64,000 nt of DNA from an uncultured Bacteroidales bacterium. GTDB taxonomy: Bacteria; Bacteroidota; Bacteroidia; Bacteroidales; Paludibacteraceae. A model generated the notes under the pieces. It saw nothing but the letters and a program-made list of their open reading frames with translations, did not search any database and had not been told where the DNA came from. The stretch covers positions 1 to 64,000 of the forward strand of contig CADBWK010000003.1 in the NCBI GenBank assembly GCA_902798385.1, written 5' to 3'. Positions within the stretch are counted from its first letter, which is position 1; the number at the start of each line of letters is the position of its first letter. Shown here one piece after another: positions 18,002-25,238 of this stretch. A program made the position numbers and the translations under genes.

Positions 18002-18966
18002 CAGATCTCTTCTTTGATCAGATAATCATTACGGCTCGGGCTGTTGCGGATGACGAGTTCTGCCAGGAAGCCGGCCAAGAACAGCATACAACCCAAGATC
18101 ATCATCAAGATCGCGATGTGGAAATACGGGTTGACGCCCACGAGCATAGCGGCTACACCATGCGACAGGGCGTAGAGCTTCATGCTGCCCACTACGATGA
18201 CCGCGATAAAACCGATAAAGAACATCAGACTGCCCACGAGGCCGAAGAAATGCATGGGTTGCTTGCCGAACTTATTGAGGAACCACAAGGTCATCAGATC
18301 GAGGTAGCCGTTCACGAAGCGGTTGATACCGAATTTAGAGGTACCGAACTCGCGTTTGCGGTGCTGAACGACCTTCTCGCCGATCTTTGTAAAGCCCGCA
18401 TTCTTAGCCAGGTACGGGATATAACGGTGCATCTCAGAGAAGACCTCGATATTCTTCACCACTTCGTTGCGATAAGCCTTCAGGCCGCAGTTCATATCGT
18501 GCAGTTGGATGCCCGTCACTTTGCGCGCGGTGGCGTTGAAGAGCTTGGACGGCAGGTTTTTGGTCAGTTTGTTGTCAAAGCGTTTCTGCTTCCAACCGCT
18601 CACGAGGTCGTAGCCGTCCTTTGTGATCATGTCATAGAGCTCGGGGATCTCATCCGGCGAATCCTGCAGATCGGCGTCCATCGTGATCACTACATCACCC
18701 TGCGCAGCCTTGAAACCGCAGTACAACGCAGCCGACTTGCCGTAGTTACGACGGAAACAAATGCCACGAACGTGCTCATCCCGTAACCCGTCACCCGTAA
18801 CCTGTAACCCCTGGATGACTCGCCACGAGTCATCCGTGCTGCCATCATTCACGAAAATAACCTCATAGGAGAACTTGTTCTCCTTCATCACGCGTGCGAT
18901 CCACTCATAGAGTTTCGGCAGCGATTCCGCCTCATTAAACAGAGGCACTATAATCGAAATATCCAT
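18001..18966 (-). CDS. Family 2 glycosyltransferase with two C-terminal TM helices (GtrB/ArnC-like)
   Basis: This is an inner-membrane glycosyltransferase, GT-A fold, of the polyprenyl-phosphate glycosyltransferase type (DPM1/GtrB/ArnC). MDISIIVPLFNEAESLP starts the fold, with VNDGSTDDSW, the metal motif TMDADLQDSPDE and the acceptor-region FRRNYGKSAAL following. Two hydrophobic helices lie near residues 230-255 and 270-295. Such enzymes move a sugar onto undecaprenyl phosphate. The start at 18966 gives the conserved N-terminus; in-frame ATGs at 18981 and 18975 are possible. Residues about 54-65 (GLQVTGDGLRDE) come from a 7-base repeat. It is co-translated with the 373-residue gene. Confidence 0.9.
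   Translation of the reverse strand: MDISIIVPLFNEAESLPKLYEWIARVMKENKFSYEVIFVNDGSTDDSWRVIQGLQVTGDGLRDEHVRGICFRRNYGKSAALYCGFKAAQGDVVITMDADLQDSPDEIPELYDMITKDGYDLVSGWKQKRFDNKLTKNLPSKLFNATARKVTGIQLHDMNCGLKAYRNEVVKNIEVFSEMHRYIPYLAKNAGFTKIGEKVVQHRKREFGTSKFGINRFVNGYLDLMTLWFLNKFGKQPMHFFGLVGSLMFFIGFIAVIVVGSMKLYALSHGVAAMLVGVNPYFHIAILMMILGCMLFLAGFLAELVIRNSPSRNDYLIKEEI
18780..18807. repeat. Heptad repeat inside the glycosyltransferase gene, unit CCCGTAA, 4 copies
   Basis: Four 7-base units encode the VTGDGLR-like insertion just before the conserved FRRNYGKS segment. Related proteins as I remember them have a short loop here. Confidence 0.75.
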
Positions 18967-19021
18967 ACTTCTCATCTGCATAGTTTATCCTGCTCCGGTT
19001 CTAAACCGGCCTTTGCGGCTG

Positions 19022-19052
19022 CAAAGGTACTGCTTTTTTACGACATATGCAA
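19022..19052 (-). promoter_or_regulatory. Promoter of the glycosyltransferase unit, with inverted repeat
   Basis: Minus-strand TTG (19052-19050) and TACCTTTG (19029-19022), 20 bases apart. CCTTTGC (19010-19016) and GCAAAGG (19021-19027) form an inverted repeat over the second element and the expected start site. A second small hairpin (CCGGTT/AACCGG, 18995-19009) follows in the leader. Confidence 0.75.
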
Positions 19053-19072
19053 GTTTTCGCGCATTTTTTGCT

Positions 19073-19489
19073 CTATTCCTTTCGTGCCTGATATATCATC
19101 GCCCGCACAAATGCCGGTAACTGCACATAGCGTTTACGCGCTCCGGTGGACGGATCAATCGGTGCTTGCGGATCGGGCTTGGTGCCCTTTGTATAGGGCA
19201 ACTGCGCCTCAAATCGTAATTCCCAATTCAACCGCATTTCCGGATTCGCCAATTCCTCCTTGGTCTGCGTACAAACCTCACGCCAAAGGTTATGGTACTC
19301 CAACTCTTTACCTACCATCGGATTGTGTTTGAAATTCCGCGGATTGGTAATGAAATACCCTTCTTGCTTACCATAAGCAATTATTCTGCCCTTCCGATCC
19401 CGATACGTCTTTTGCCGCGTGATCATTCCGCCTTTCGACAGTGCACCTTGTGTACCCTCTATCGCAGGGTTATACTCAACTTTTGCCAT
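19073..19489 (-). CDS. Small basic orphan protein, unknown function
   Basis: This 138-residue cytoplasmic protein is rich in Lys/Arg with no membrane segment or signal. Similar proteins occur in Bacteroidales as I recall (pattern GALSK-x-G-x-I-x-RQK-x-YRD near the N-terminus, HN-x-WR mid-protein and LPAFVRAM near the end), but none has a known role. Two features are odd. The start codon has a full Shine-Dalgarno (AAGGAGG, 5 bases before the ATG at 19489), rare in this phylum. The predicted mRNA also has a leader of about 210 bases with an 11-base repeat array. A nucleic-acid-binding, self-regulating protein is one guess from charge and leader; it is not shown. Confidence 0.8.
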   Translation of the reverse strand: MAKVEYNPAIEGTQGALSKGGMITRQKTYRDRKGRIIAYGKQEGYFITNPRNFKHNPMVGKELEYHNLWREVCTQTKEELANPEMRLNWELRFEAQLPYTKGTKPDPQAPIDPSTGARKRYVQLPAFVRAMIYQARKE

Positions 19490-19502
19490 ACTTTCCTCCT
19501 TC
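19490..19502 (-). promoter_or_regulatory. Strong Shine-Dalgarno of the 138-residue protein gene
   Basis: Reading the minus strand, AAGGAGG is followed by 5 bases and the ATG at 19489. Other starts in this window lack such a site. It fixes the start codon. Confidence 0.8.
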
Positions 19503-19550
19503 TTTTTTCGTTATTTCCTTCTATTTGTTATATAATATTGTTGTGTTTCT

Positions 19551-19664
19551 CATATGCCGTTCATATGATAATCTTATGTGATTCATATGTTATTCTTATG
19601 TTATTGCTATGTTATTCATATGATATTTTCCTAATTATCACCTAATTATCTCGTAATTATTACG
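19551..19664. repeat. 11-base periodic array in a long leader
   Basis: TATG occurs at 19553, 19564, 19575, 19586, 19597, 19608 and 19619, exactly 11 bases apart seven times, mostly within a unit like TTATTCATATG. After a 2-base phase shift, TAATTAT occurs at 19632, 19643 and 19654, again 11 apart. Weaker TAC-starting units follow at 19665 and 19676. The array lies in the predicted untranslated leader of the 138-residue gene. This 309-base gap (19490-19798) holds no other gene. Confidence 0.85.
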
Positions 19665-19709
19665 TACATTTCCGTACCGTTTTAATTACATACTTAGGAA
19701 AATTTGCGA

Positions 19710-19741
19710 CAAAGGTACAACAAAAAATCGACATATGCAAA
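19710..19741 (-). promoter_or_regulatory. Promoter of the 138-residue protein gene
   Basis: Minus-strand TTTG (19741-19738) and TACCTTTG (19717-19710), 20 bases apart, extended as TTTGCATATGTC. The predicted start site near 19703 gives a leader of roughly 210 bases. Confidence 0.8.
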
Positions 19742-19798
19742 TATATGCCGACTTTTTGTACGAGTTTTTAATATTTTCCTATCTCACCTCAAATGGTT

Positions 19799-21115
19799 TT
19801 ATCCTTTGATGCTGAAAGGCCAGCAGTACGATTCCTCTTGATGAACCACATGCGGGAATCGTAAAGCAACCTCGAGAACGAAGTTGAAGTCATACAGGTG
19901 CGTTGCTGCTATATAGGCTTGGTTTTTCGCTGCTGCATATGCTGCGGTTATTTCGCCGCCGTTGCGGATCTGCTCGAGTTGGTTGTCCAATTCAATCAGA
20001 CGCTCCATCATGGCGGTCATTTTTACATCGTATGCTTTCACTTCCGCGAGCCATTTCTCTGCTTGTTTCCTGTTATAAGCATCGATGAGTGCATTCTCCG
20101 ATTTGCGGCCTTCAATCCACCATGAAGGATAGCAAATGGTTTGTCCTTCTTTGGCATTCTTGCAGCAGTCCCAGTTATCCAAGCGCGCTGCGAGCTGGTC
20201 TTCCATTTGGATAGCACGCTTGCACTCTGCGGACGTAGGCCAGCCGTCAATAATCTGAGCATAGAGGTCCTCCAATTCATTGGTGGGCAGACCCAGCGCC
20301 GCACCAACGCCCATATGCATCAGGTCGGCAGAATTGATGTGCGCATTGTGTTGCACATGCTTCACCATGTCCATGTTATTATTCCTAAAATCGAAGGCTT
20401 CGTTAGCCAGCGCAGAGAGTTGCTCACCCAATGCACCGTATTCGTTTTCGTGCGGGTCTCCGGCATTGACATTCTCATTGCCAAACTGCGCATTGGCCGC
20501 ATAAAGACGGTTATAGAGGCTCGGATGATTCGATTTGAGATAGGCTTCCGTTCCTTTGGGATTGGACTGCGCCATATTGATGATTTTGATGTACTCCTGT
20601 TTGGAGATCCCCCATTTCGCGGCGAACTTTCCGGCCATAACATCCATCATCTGCGCCTCGGACATTTTCTCATTGATCTCACCGGACATATAAAGTTGCA
20701 TCATCTCTTGCTGCGAAGGCATGAGTCCGGCGTTCACATTGGCGTTATACTGCGCCATGGCTTTTTGGTTGTTCTTCGACTGTTTTTTGCCGTATTCAAT
20801 GGTTTTCTTATTCAAGTCCTCTTGCTGTTGCAAGATCGAACTGCGGAAATTAAGGGTTCCTTTATAATAAGCGGCAGCACCTTTGCGGGCGTAAGCGGCT
20901 TTGGCTTCGGGCGTAATAAGATCATTAGCCGCAGGCATCGCCGGACGCTTGTTGATAAGGTCTGCGAACGTGTTAATCTTCATCGCAGGGATGTTTTCTT
21001 CCAGTTCATAGCCTCCATCGGTTATAAGGGCTTCAATTTGATGGTCGAATTCTTGCGCCATACCCGGCATGGCCAGCACTACGCCAGCCAATACCGTAAA
21101 CAATACTTTCTTCAT
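19799..21115 (-). CDS. Secreted helical protein of unknown function
   Basis: The 438-residue protein has a signal peptide (about 1-20, cleavage after GMAQ or MA). The mature protein is mostly helical and polar, rich in Ala, Asn, Gln and Met, with coiled-coil-like stretches (LQQQEDLNKKTIEYGKKQ; MERLIELDNQLEQIRNGG). A Cys-containing patch (NWDCCKNAKEGQTICYPSWW) lies near residues 315-334. No family is recognised. It begins 12 bases after the four-repeat lipoprotein, so the two are co-transcribed and may act together in the periplasm. Confidence 0.8.
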   Translation of the reverse strand: MKKVLFTVLAGVVLAMPGMAQEFDHQIEALITDGGYELEENIPAMKINTFADLINKRPAMPAANDLITPEAKAAYARKGAAAYYKGTLNFRSSILQQQEDLNKKTIEYGKKQSKNNQKAMAQYNANVNAGLMPSQQEMMQLYMSGEINEKMSEAQMMDVMAGKFAAKWGISKQEYIKIINMAQSNPKGTEAYLKSNHPSLYNRLYAANAQFGNENVNAGDPHENEYGALGEQLSALANEAFDFRNNNMDMVKHVQHNAHINSADLMHMGVGAALGLPTNELEDLYAQIIDGWPTSAECKRAIQMEDQLAARLDNWDCCKNAKEGQTICYPSWWIEGRKSENALIDAYNRKQAEKWLAEVKAYDVKMTAMMERLIELDNQLEQIRNGGEITAAYAAAKNQAYIAATHLYDFNFVLEVALRFPHVVHQEESYCWPFSIKG

Positions 21116-21127
21116 AGTTTTACGCTT

Positions 21128-22144
21128 TTATTCGTGACAAGAATCCGGATCTGTTGCGGCTGCAAGTTCGTAGGAAGCCGTACCCATACCGGTACTGATG
21201 ATTGCGTCTACTTGTGCTTCCGCTTCTGCTTCTGTGCCCCAATAGTAGGAAACTTGAGTTACGCCCATTACGGTTGCTGTAATCTTCCAGCAAGCTTCCT
21301 GACGTTCTTGACTGTCTTCGAGTTGATCACAAGCATCCTCATTGTCAGCCTCTGTTACATGACGATAGGTATAATCGATATTGATCAAATCGTACATCAT
21401 CACGATAACTTTTTCCGTTTCCCAACGATAGGTGACTATGGTCATACCGTAAGCCTCTTGCGTGATTTCCCAGCATTTGAATGTTACACTATCATATTGG
21501 CTGTAATCTTTCTGCTCTGGATCCGGAGGAGTTACAATAGTCGTATCTTCCGGATTCATTGCCCAGCACGCATCTTTGTCAGTTTTGTCCGTTACGCGCT
21601 CGTATGTATGATTAGCCACACCGATCTGCTCCAGTTTTGCCATGTAATAATCATGACGCTCTTTCATGTTTGCCTCCGGCATCCAACCATACTCCTGACT
21701 GGTGTGCTGTCCGCCGAGAGAATCGATCCAGGTAATGGTCTCAAGCCAGCACTCAGCGCCTTCCCATTGACGAGCCAGACATGCCTCTTCCGTATTCTCT
21801 TCTACCAGATAATAGCGGTATTTCTTGTGATACTCACCAAACACCTTCATTTCTGCCTGCATGGATTGATCAATCATCCAAAGCAGTTGAGCTTCTGTTC
21901 CCCAGAACGGTTCTACGCCAATGGTTGTTCCATCGCACCAAACATGCCAATCCCAGCAGCTATAGGTAGAGTCGTCTACCAAGGTCATGTCAAATTGCTC
22001 CGGAGAAGTAATCCATGTGTCTCCGGCATACGTTGTGCCATCAGTCGGCTCGTCATTGCCACCCGATTTGCCTTTTTGTTCACAAGAAACGAACATTGTC
22101 ACACTGGCAAGCGCTACAAGCGCTACATAAAAATACTTTTTCAT
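21128..22144 (-). CDS. Lipoprotein with four degenerate Cys-Trp repeats
   Basis: The 338-residue protein has a lipoprotein signal ending in FVSC (Cys21) and then a short Gly/Asp linker. Four repeats of about 50-70 residues each open with CW (63, 132, 224, 285) and close with a Cys, usually AC (122, 193, 272, 336). Two share W-G-T-E-A and a third has WETE after a Y/F-rich strand. Paired cysteines suggest one disulphide per repeat. No known family is recognised. The start lies 11 bases after an OmpA-type gene remnant, so it was probably once downstream of an intact ompA-like gene. It is now behind the zeta-toxin-like pair. Confidence 0.8.
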   Translation of the reverse strand: MKKYFYVALVALASVTMFVSCEQKGKSGGNDEPTDGTTYAGDTWITSPEQFDMTLVDDSTYSCWDWHVWCDGTTIGVEPFWGTEAQLLWMIDQSMQAEMKVFGEYHKKYRYYLVEENTEEACLARQWEGAECWLETITWIDSLGGQHTSQEYGWMPEANMKERHDYYMAKLEQIGVANHTYERVTDKTDKDACWAMNPEDTTIVTPPDPEQKDYSQYDSVTFKCWEITQEAYGMTIVTYRWETEKVIVMMYDLINIDYTYRHVTEADNEDACDQLEDSQERQEACWKITATVMGVTQVSYYWGTEAEAEAQVDAIISTGMGTASYELAAATDPDSCHE

Positions 22145-22155
22145 AATACTAAAAT

Positions 22156-22272
22156 TTATTTTTTAACAAATTCTACACGTCTATTTTTTGCACGACCTTC
22201 GTCGGTCGAATTATCCGCAAGCGGGGCGCTCTGTCCCATTCCTTTAGCGGACAGGCGGTTGGCAGCGAGGGG
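22156..22272 (-). pseudogene. Remnant of an OmpA-family C-terminal domain
   Basis: After the stop of the 50-residue gene, the same frame continues for 38 codons without a start and ends at TAA (22156-22158). It reads as the end of an OmpA-like peptidoglycan-binding domain: [16 protein letters not shown], then [11 protein letters not shown]. An intact domain would have about 70 further residues before this, and a barrel or linker before that; these are absent. The 5' part seems to have been replaced by the zeta-toxin-like module. There is no start codon of its own, so it is unlikely to be made. Confidence 0.85.
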
Positions 22273-22425
22273 TTATATCGCTACCGTAAACGGATCGACT
22301 TGAGTCACTACACCATTCTCACTAAAAATGAGCGGTTGATTGTCACGACGATGTTGCTCGACGATCTTACGATACGATTGTTTCAAGCCAACACTAAGCT
22401 TGGCCTCTAATTCACGTTCACTCAT
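22273..22425 (-). CDS. Small partner (putative antitoxin) of the zeta-like protein
   Basis: This 50-residue open frame starts at ATG 22425, overlapping the stop of the zeta-like gene by 4 bases (ATGA). It begins MSERELEAKLSVGLKQSY, has a helical basic middle (KIVEQHRRDN) and ends PLIFSENGVVTQVDPF. Small proteins of this pattern accompany zeta-type kinases in several phyla, usually as the presumed antitoxin. Here it comes second rather than first in the operon. The role is inferred from context and pattern. Confidence 0.65.
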   Translation of the reverse strand: MSERELEAKLSVGLKQSYRKIVEQHRRDNQPLIFSENGVVTQVDPFTVAI

Positions 22426-23006
22426 ATTTTTGAGATTAATTGGTTCCACATTTCTTTTTCGTATACCTGTATACTCCCCGTTGATGAGGCACGTTTTGCA
22501 ATAAGAATAGCCTCTCCATGTGCGTTATTATATACCAATACGTTATCACACACAGGCATATACAAGTTGATGAGGTTATAGATACCTCGTTTAAAACGAC
22601 GACGGATATCTTCTTCGGGGATGTTGTGCCCGCCGTTGCTGACACGTTGCGCCACACGTTGGATAGCTTGCTCTTCGTTCTCCAAAAAGAAGAAAATCAA
22701 GTGTACCTTATATCCAAGTGCTTGCGCGCGACGAACAAGTTGTACGTACGAACGAGTTGCAAGGGTTGTCTCAATGGCGAAATCAACTTTTTGCGGCAAG
22801 AGTTCATCAATGCGTTGAAGCATAATACGTCCCGCTTGGAAAGCCACTATCTCCGGGGCAAAAGGTGATAAACCACGCGCTATCTCATCTGCGTTTACAA
22901 AGTTTGGACAATGCAGCACATCGGGGAGCAAGTTAAACGAAGCAGTTGTTTTTCCTGCACCATTCGGACCGGCTATAATATATAAATTCGGTGTCTGCAT
23001 ATTCAT
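22422..23006 (-). CDS. Zeta-toxin-family P-loop kinase
   Basis: The 194-residue protein begins with a P-loop IIAGPNGAGKTTAS (about 8-21), followed by NADEIARGLSP and FAIETTLATRSYV, the pattern of zeta toxin/UDP-sugar kinases. Zeta toxins phosphorylate UDP-GlcNAc and block MurA; chromosomal relatives may have other substrates. The start at 23006 was chosen because the upstream extension to 23117 runs through the promoter at 23026-23057. It is co-translated with the 50-residue partner. The pair stands where the 5' part of an ompA-like gene would be expected. Confidence 0.8.
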   Translation of the reverse strand: MNMQTPNLYIIAGPNGAGKTTASFNLLPDVLHCPNFVNADEIARGLSPFAPEIVAFQAGRIMLQRIDELLPQKVDFAIETTLATRSYVQLVRRAQALGYKVHLIFFFLENEEQAIQRVAQRVSNGGHNIPEEDIRRRFKRGIYNLINLYMPVCDNVLVYNNAHGEAILIAKRASSTGSIQVYEKEMWNQLISKI

Positions 23007-23013
23007 TACAAAA

Positions 23014-23057
23014 CCTTTGCGCTCGCAAAGGTACAACAATTTTTTGATATATGCAAA
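23014..23057 (-). promoter_or_regulatory. Promoter and palindrome of the zeta-like module
   Basis: Minus-strand TTTG (23057-23054) and TACCTTTG (23033-23026), 20 bases apart. ACCTTTGCG and CGCAAAGGT form a near-perfect 20-base palindrome (about 23013-23032) over the second element and the expected start site, a plausible operator. Confidence 0.75.
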
Positions 23058-23102
23058 TAAAAATGCAAAACGGCCACAAATATCAATAAAAATGCACAAA
23101 GA

Positions 23103-23134
23103 TTTGCATATATGCAAAATTTTTATTACTTTTG
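23103..23134 (+). promoter_or_regulatory. Promoter of the GH13 gene pair
   Basis: TTTG at 23103-23106 and TACTTTTG at 23127-23134, 20 bases apart, extended as TTTGCATATATG. The ATG at 23156 follows after 21 bases. Confidence 0.8.
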
Positions 23135-23155
23135 CAGCGCAAAATATGTGAAACC

Positions 23156-25195
23156 ATGAAAAAGTCTATTTTTCTTCTTGCTTTTTCCCTATGTCTGATA
23201 GGGTGTCAACAACACAATCACATGGCCGGAACGATCGGGGCATCGAATCCTATTATGCCGATTCGTATGACAAGCGACACGATGCATGTCGTGCTGACGG
23301 ATTATGTGCCGGCATTGTACGGTGATCCCAAGGCGTGGAAAGGTCTGCAGTGGACGACGAGTGAGTCCGTGGAGTGCCTGAACATTAGCGGTGCAGCGCC
23401 TGTCATCGACGAGATGGATATCGTTAACCGCGACCGTTCGATCCATGCGTTCACGATGCATGACAAGAGCGGCAGTTTTGCCATCCCTATCCTACCCAAC
23501 AAGCCCGTTCGGCAGGCCTTGATATCCTTGGGCTATGCGGATAATAAGCTCATCTTCGGTTTCTATGACAGCGTCACCAATCCTTCTTTTGATGCCTATA
23601 TCCAGAACACCCTCATCGACCATGAGCGTATCAGCGCCAATGAGGATGGGACATGGACGTTGGATATTGGAAATTTGACATTGGATAATTTACAGGGACG
23701 CACGTATCTGCGGATCTTTGCCGAGGATGACACGTACCTCTACAACGACCTGTTGCTTCCGATGCAGGATGGTCAAATCATTACGGATGCCGCACAACTG
23801 AACCGCCATGACCAACAGGCGCAAGTGCTCTACTCGCTGATGATCGACCGTTTCTACAACGGCAATAATGCCAACGACTGGAAGATGAACAGTCCGGAAG
23901 TACTGGATATCGTGGATTACCAAGGCGGCGACCTCGCCGGTATCACGAAGAAGATCTCCGAGGGATATTTCGATCAACTCGGTGTGAACACGCTCTGGAT
24001 CAGTCCGATCACGCAGAACCCATGGGATGCCTGGGGCTGCTACCCGTTCAAGAACGGCAACAAATACGACAGCACGAAGACCTATACCAAGTTCAGCGGT
24101 TATCACGGTTATTGGCCTATCTATGCAACCAAGTTAGACGACCGCTTCGGTACACCGGACGAGTTCCGCACCTTGTTAGATACCGCGCACGCGCACGGGA
24201 TCAACGTCGTGCTGGACTACGTAGCGAACCACATGCATATCAACTCCCCGACCCTGCAGCAACACCCCGATTGGCATACAGACTCTATCCTACCCGACGG
24301 ACGCCGTAACTTCGAGTTATGGGACGAAGCGCGCTTGACGACATGGTTTGACAAACATATCCCGACGCTGGATCTGGAGCGCGAGGAGGTTTGCGAGCAG
24401 ATGACGGACAGTGCGTTATACTGGCTGGAGAACTACGAGTTGGACGGTTTCCGTCACGATGCATGCAAGCATATTCCGGAAGGTTACTGGCGTATGTTAG
24501 GACAGAAGATCGCAACGCGCTGGCCGGGACGTCCTATCTGGATGATCGGCGAGACCTACGGCAGCCCGGAACTCATCGGCAGTTATGTGAAGACCGGAAT
24601 GCTGAACGCGCAGTTCGATTTCAATGTGTATTTCACTACCCGCGAGGCCTTGATGGGTCTGACCGGTATGGATCAAGTGCTTCAGAACGAGTTGACGTCG
24701 CTCCGCACCTACGGTGCGCACCACACGATGGGTAACATCAGCGGTAACCACGACCAGATCCGTTTTGCTTCTATCGCCGGCGGTGCCATCGATATCCATG
24801 CGTATGGCAAAGAGGAAGGCTGGACACAGGAGATCGGTATCGGCGATGCAGAAACAGCGTATAAGCGTGCGTTGCTGCTCGAGGTGATCAACCTGACGTT
24901 GCCCGGTGTGCCGTGTATCTATCAAGGCGACGAGTACGGAGAAGTGGGCGGCAATGATCCCGACAACCGCCATATGATGCGCTTTGACAATATCAACGAG
25001 CAGGAAAAGGCAATGCGCGACAAAGTGGCAGAACTGATCCATTACCGCCGCCACTCGATGCCGCTGCTCTACGGCGATATGATTCCGCTGATCGACCGTC
25101 CGGACGAGATCATCTACCAGCGTATCTATCTGGGTAAGAAAGTGACGGTGATTATCAATCGTAGCGATCTCACGTATGAGATCATTGAAGATTGA
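23156..25195 (+). CDS. GH13 alpha-amylase-type lipoprotein
   Basis: The 679-residue protein has a lipobox LIGC (Cys17), so it is anchored in a membrane. An N-terminal beta-rich region (about 30-215) precedes a GH13 barrel. Catalytic residues are visible: nucleophile Asp435 in DGFRHDA, acid Glu466 in MIGETYG and Asp533 in GNHD; DYVANH is conserved region I. It would cleave or rearrange alpha-glucans or maltodextrins. No SusC/SusD genes are near, so it is not part of a normal uptake locus. A 7-base repeat (23660-23694) encodes part of the N-terminal region, and another covers the stop. The start upstream at 23132 (TTG) lies in the promoter and was rejected. Confidence 0.92.
   Translation: MKKSIFLLAFSLCLIGCQQHNHMAGTIGASNPIMPIRMTSDTMHVVLTDYVPALYGDPKAWKGLQWTTSESVECLNISGAAPVIDEMDIVNRDRSIHAFTMHDKSGSFAIPILPNKPVRQALISLGYADNKLIFGFYDSVTNPSFDAYIQNTLIDHERISANEDGTWTLDIGNLTLDNLQGRTYLRIFAEDDTYLYNDLLLPMQDGQIITDAAQLNRHDQQAQVLYSLMIDRFYNGNNANDWKMNSPEVLDIVDYQGGDLAGITKKISEGYFDQLGVNTLWISPITQNPWDAWGCYPFKNGNKYDSTKTYTKFSGYHGYWPIYATKLDDRFGTPDEFRTLLDTAHAHGINVVLDYVANHMHINSPTLQQHPDWHTDSILPDGRRNFELWDEARLTTWFDKHIPTLDLEREEVCEQMTDSALYWLENYELDGFRHDACKHIPEGYWRMLGQKIATRWPGRPIWMIGETYGSPELIGSYVKTGMLNAQFDFNVYFTTREALMGLTGMDQVLQNELTSLRTYGAHHTMGNISGNHDQIRFASIAGGAIDIHAYGKEEGWTQEIGIGDAETAYKRALLLEVINLTLPGVPCIYQGDEYGEVGGNDPDNRHMMRFDNINEQEKAMRDKVAELIHYRRHSMPLLYGDMIPLIDRPDEIIYQRIYLGKKVTVIINRSDLTYEIIED
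23660..23694. repeat. Heptad repeat inside the first GH13 gene, unit TTGGATA, 5 copies
   Basis: Five 7-base units encode TLDIGNLTLDNL (about residues 169-180), an in-frame expansion in the N-terminal beta-rich domain. Confidence 0.75.
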
Positions 25196-25228
25196 AGATT
25201 GGAGATTGGAGATTGGTGATTGGTAAAT
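25187..25228. repeat. Heptad repeat between the GH13 genes, units GAAGATT to GGTGATT, 6 copies
   Basis: Six 7-base units drift from GAAGATT to GGAGATT to GGTGATT across the array. The first units contain the stop codon of the upstream GH13 gene. Confidence 0.85.
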
Positions 25229-25238
25229 TTTATATATT

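Noticed and set aside
20141-22303. A 720-codon open frame on the plus strand
   Set aside because: It runs antisense through two minus-strand genes with clear signal peptides and a lipobox, and its translation has no recognisable domain.
23007-23117. N-terminal extension of the zeta-like protein
   Set aside because: It covers the promoter at 23026-23057, so it could not be transcribed from there; the P-loop begins soon after the chosen ATG.
25187-25228. Possible CRISPR-like array
   Set aside because: Units are only 7 bases with no spacers; the same holds for the other short repeat sites.
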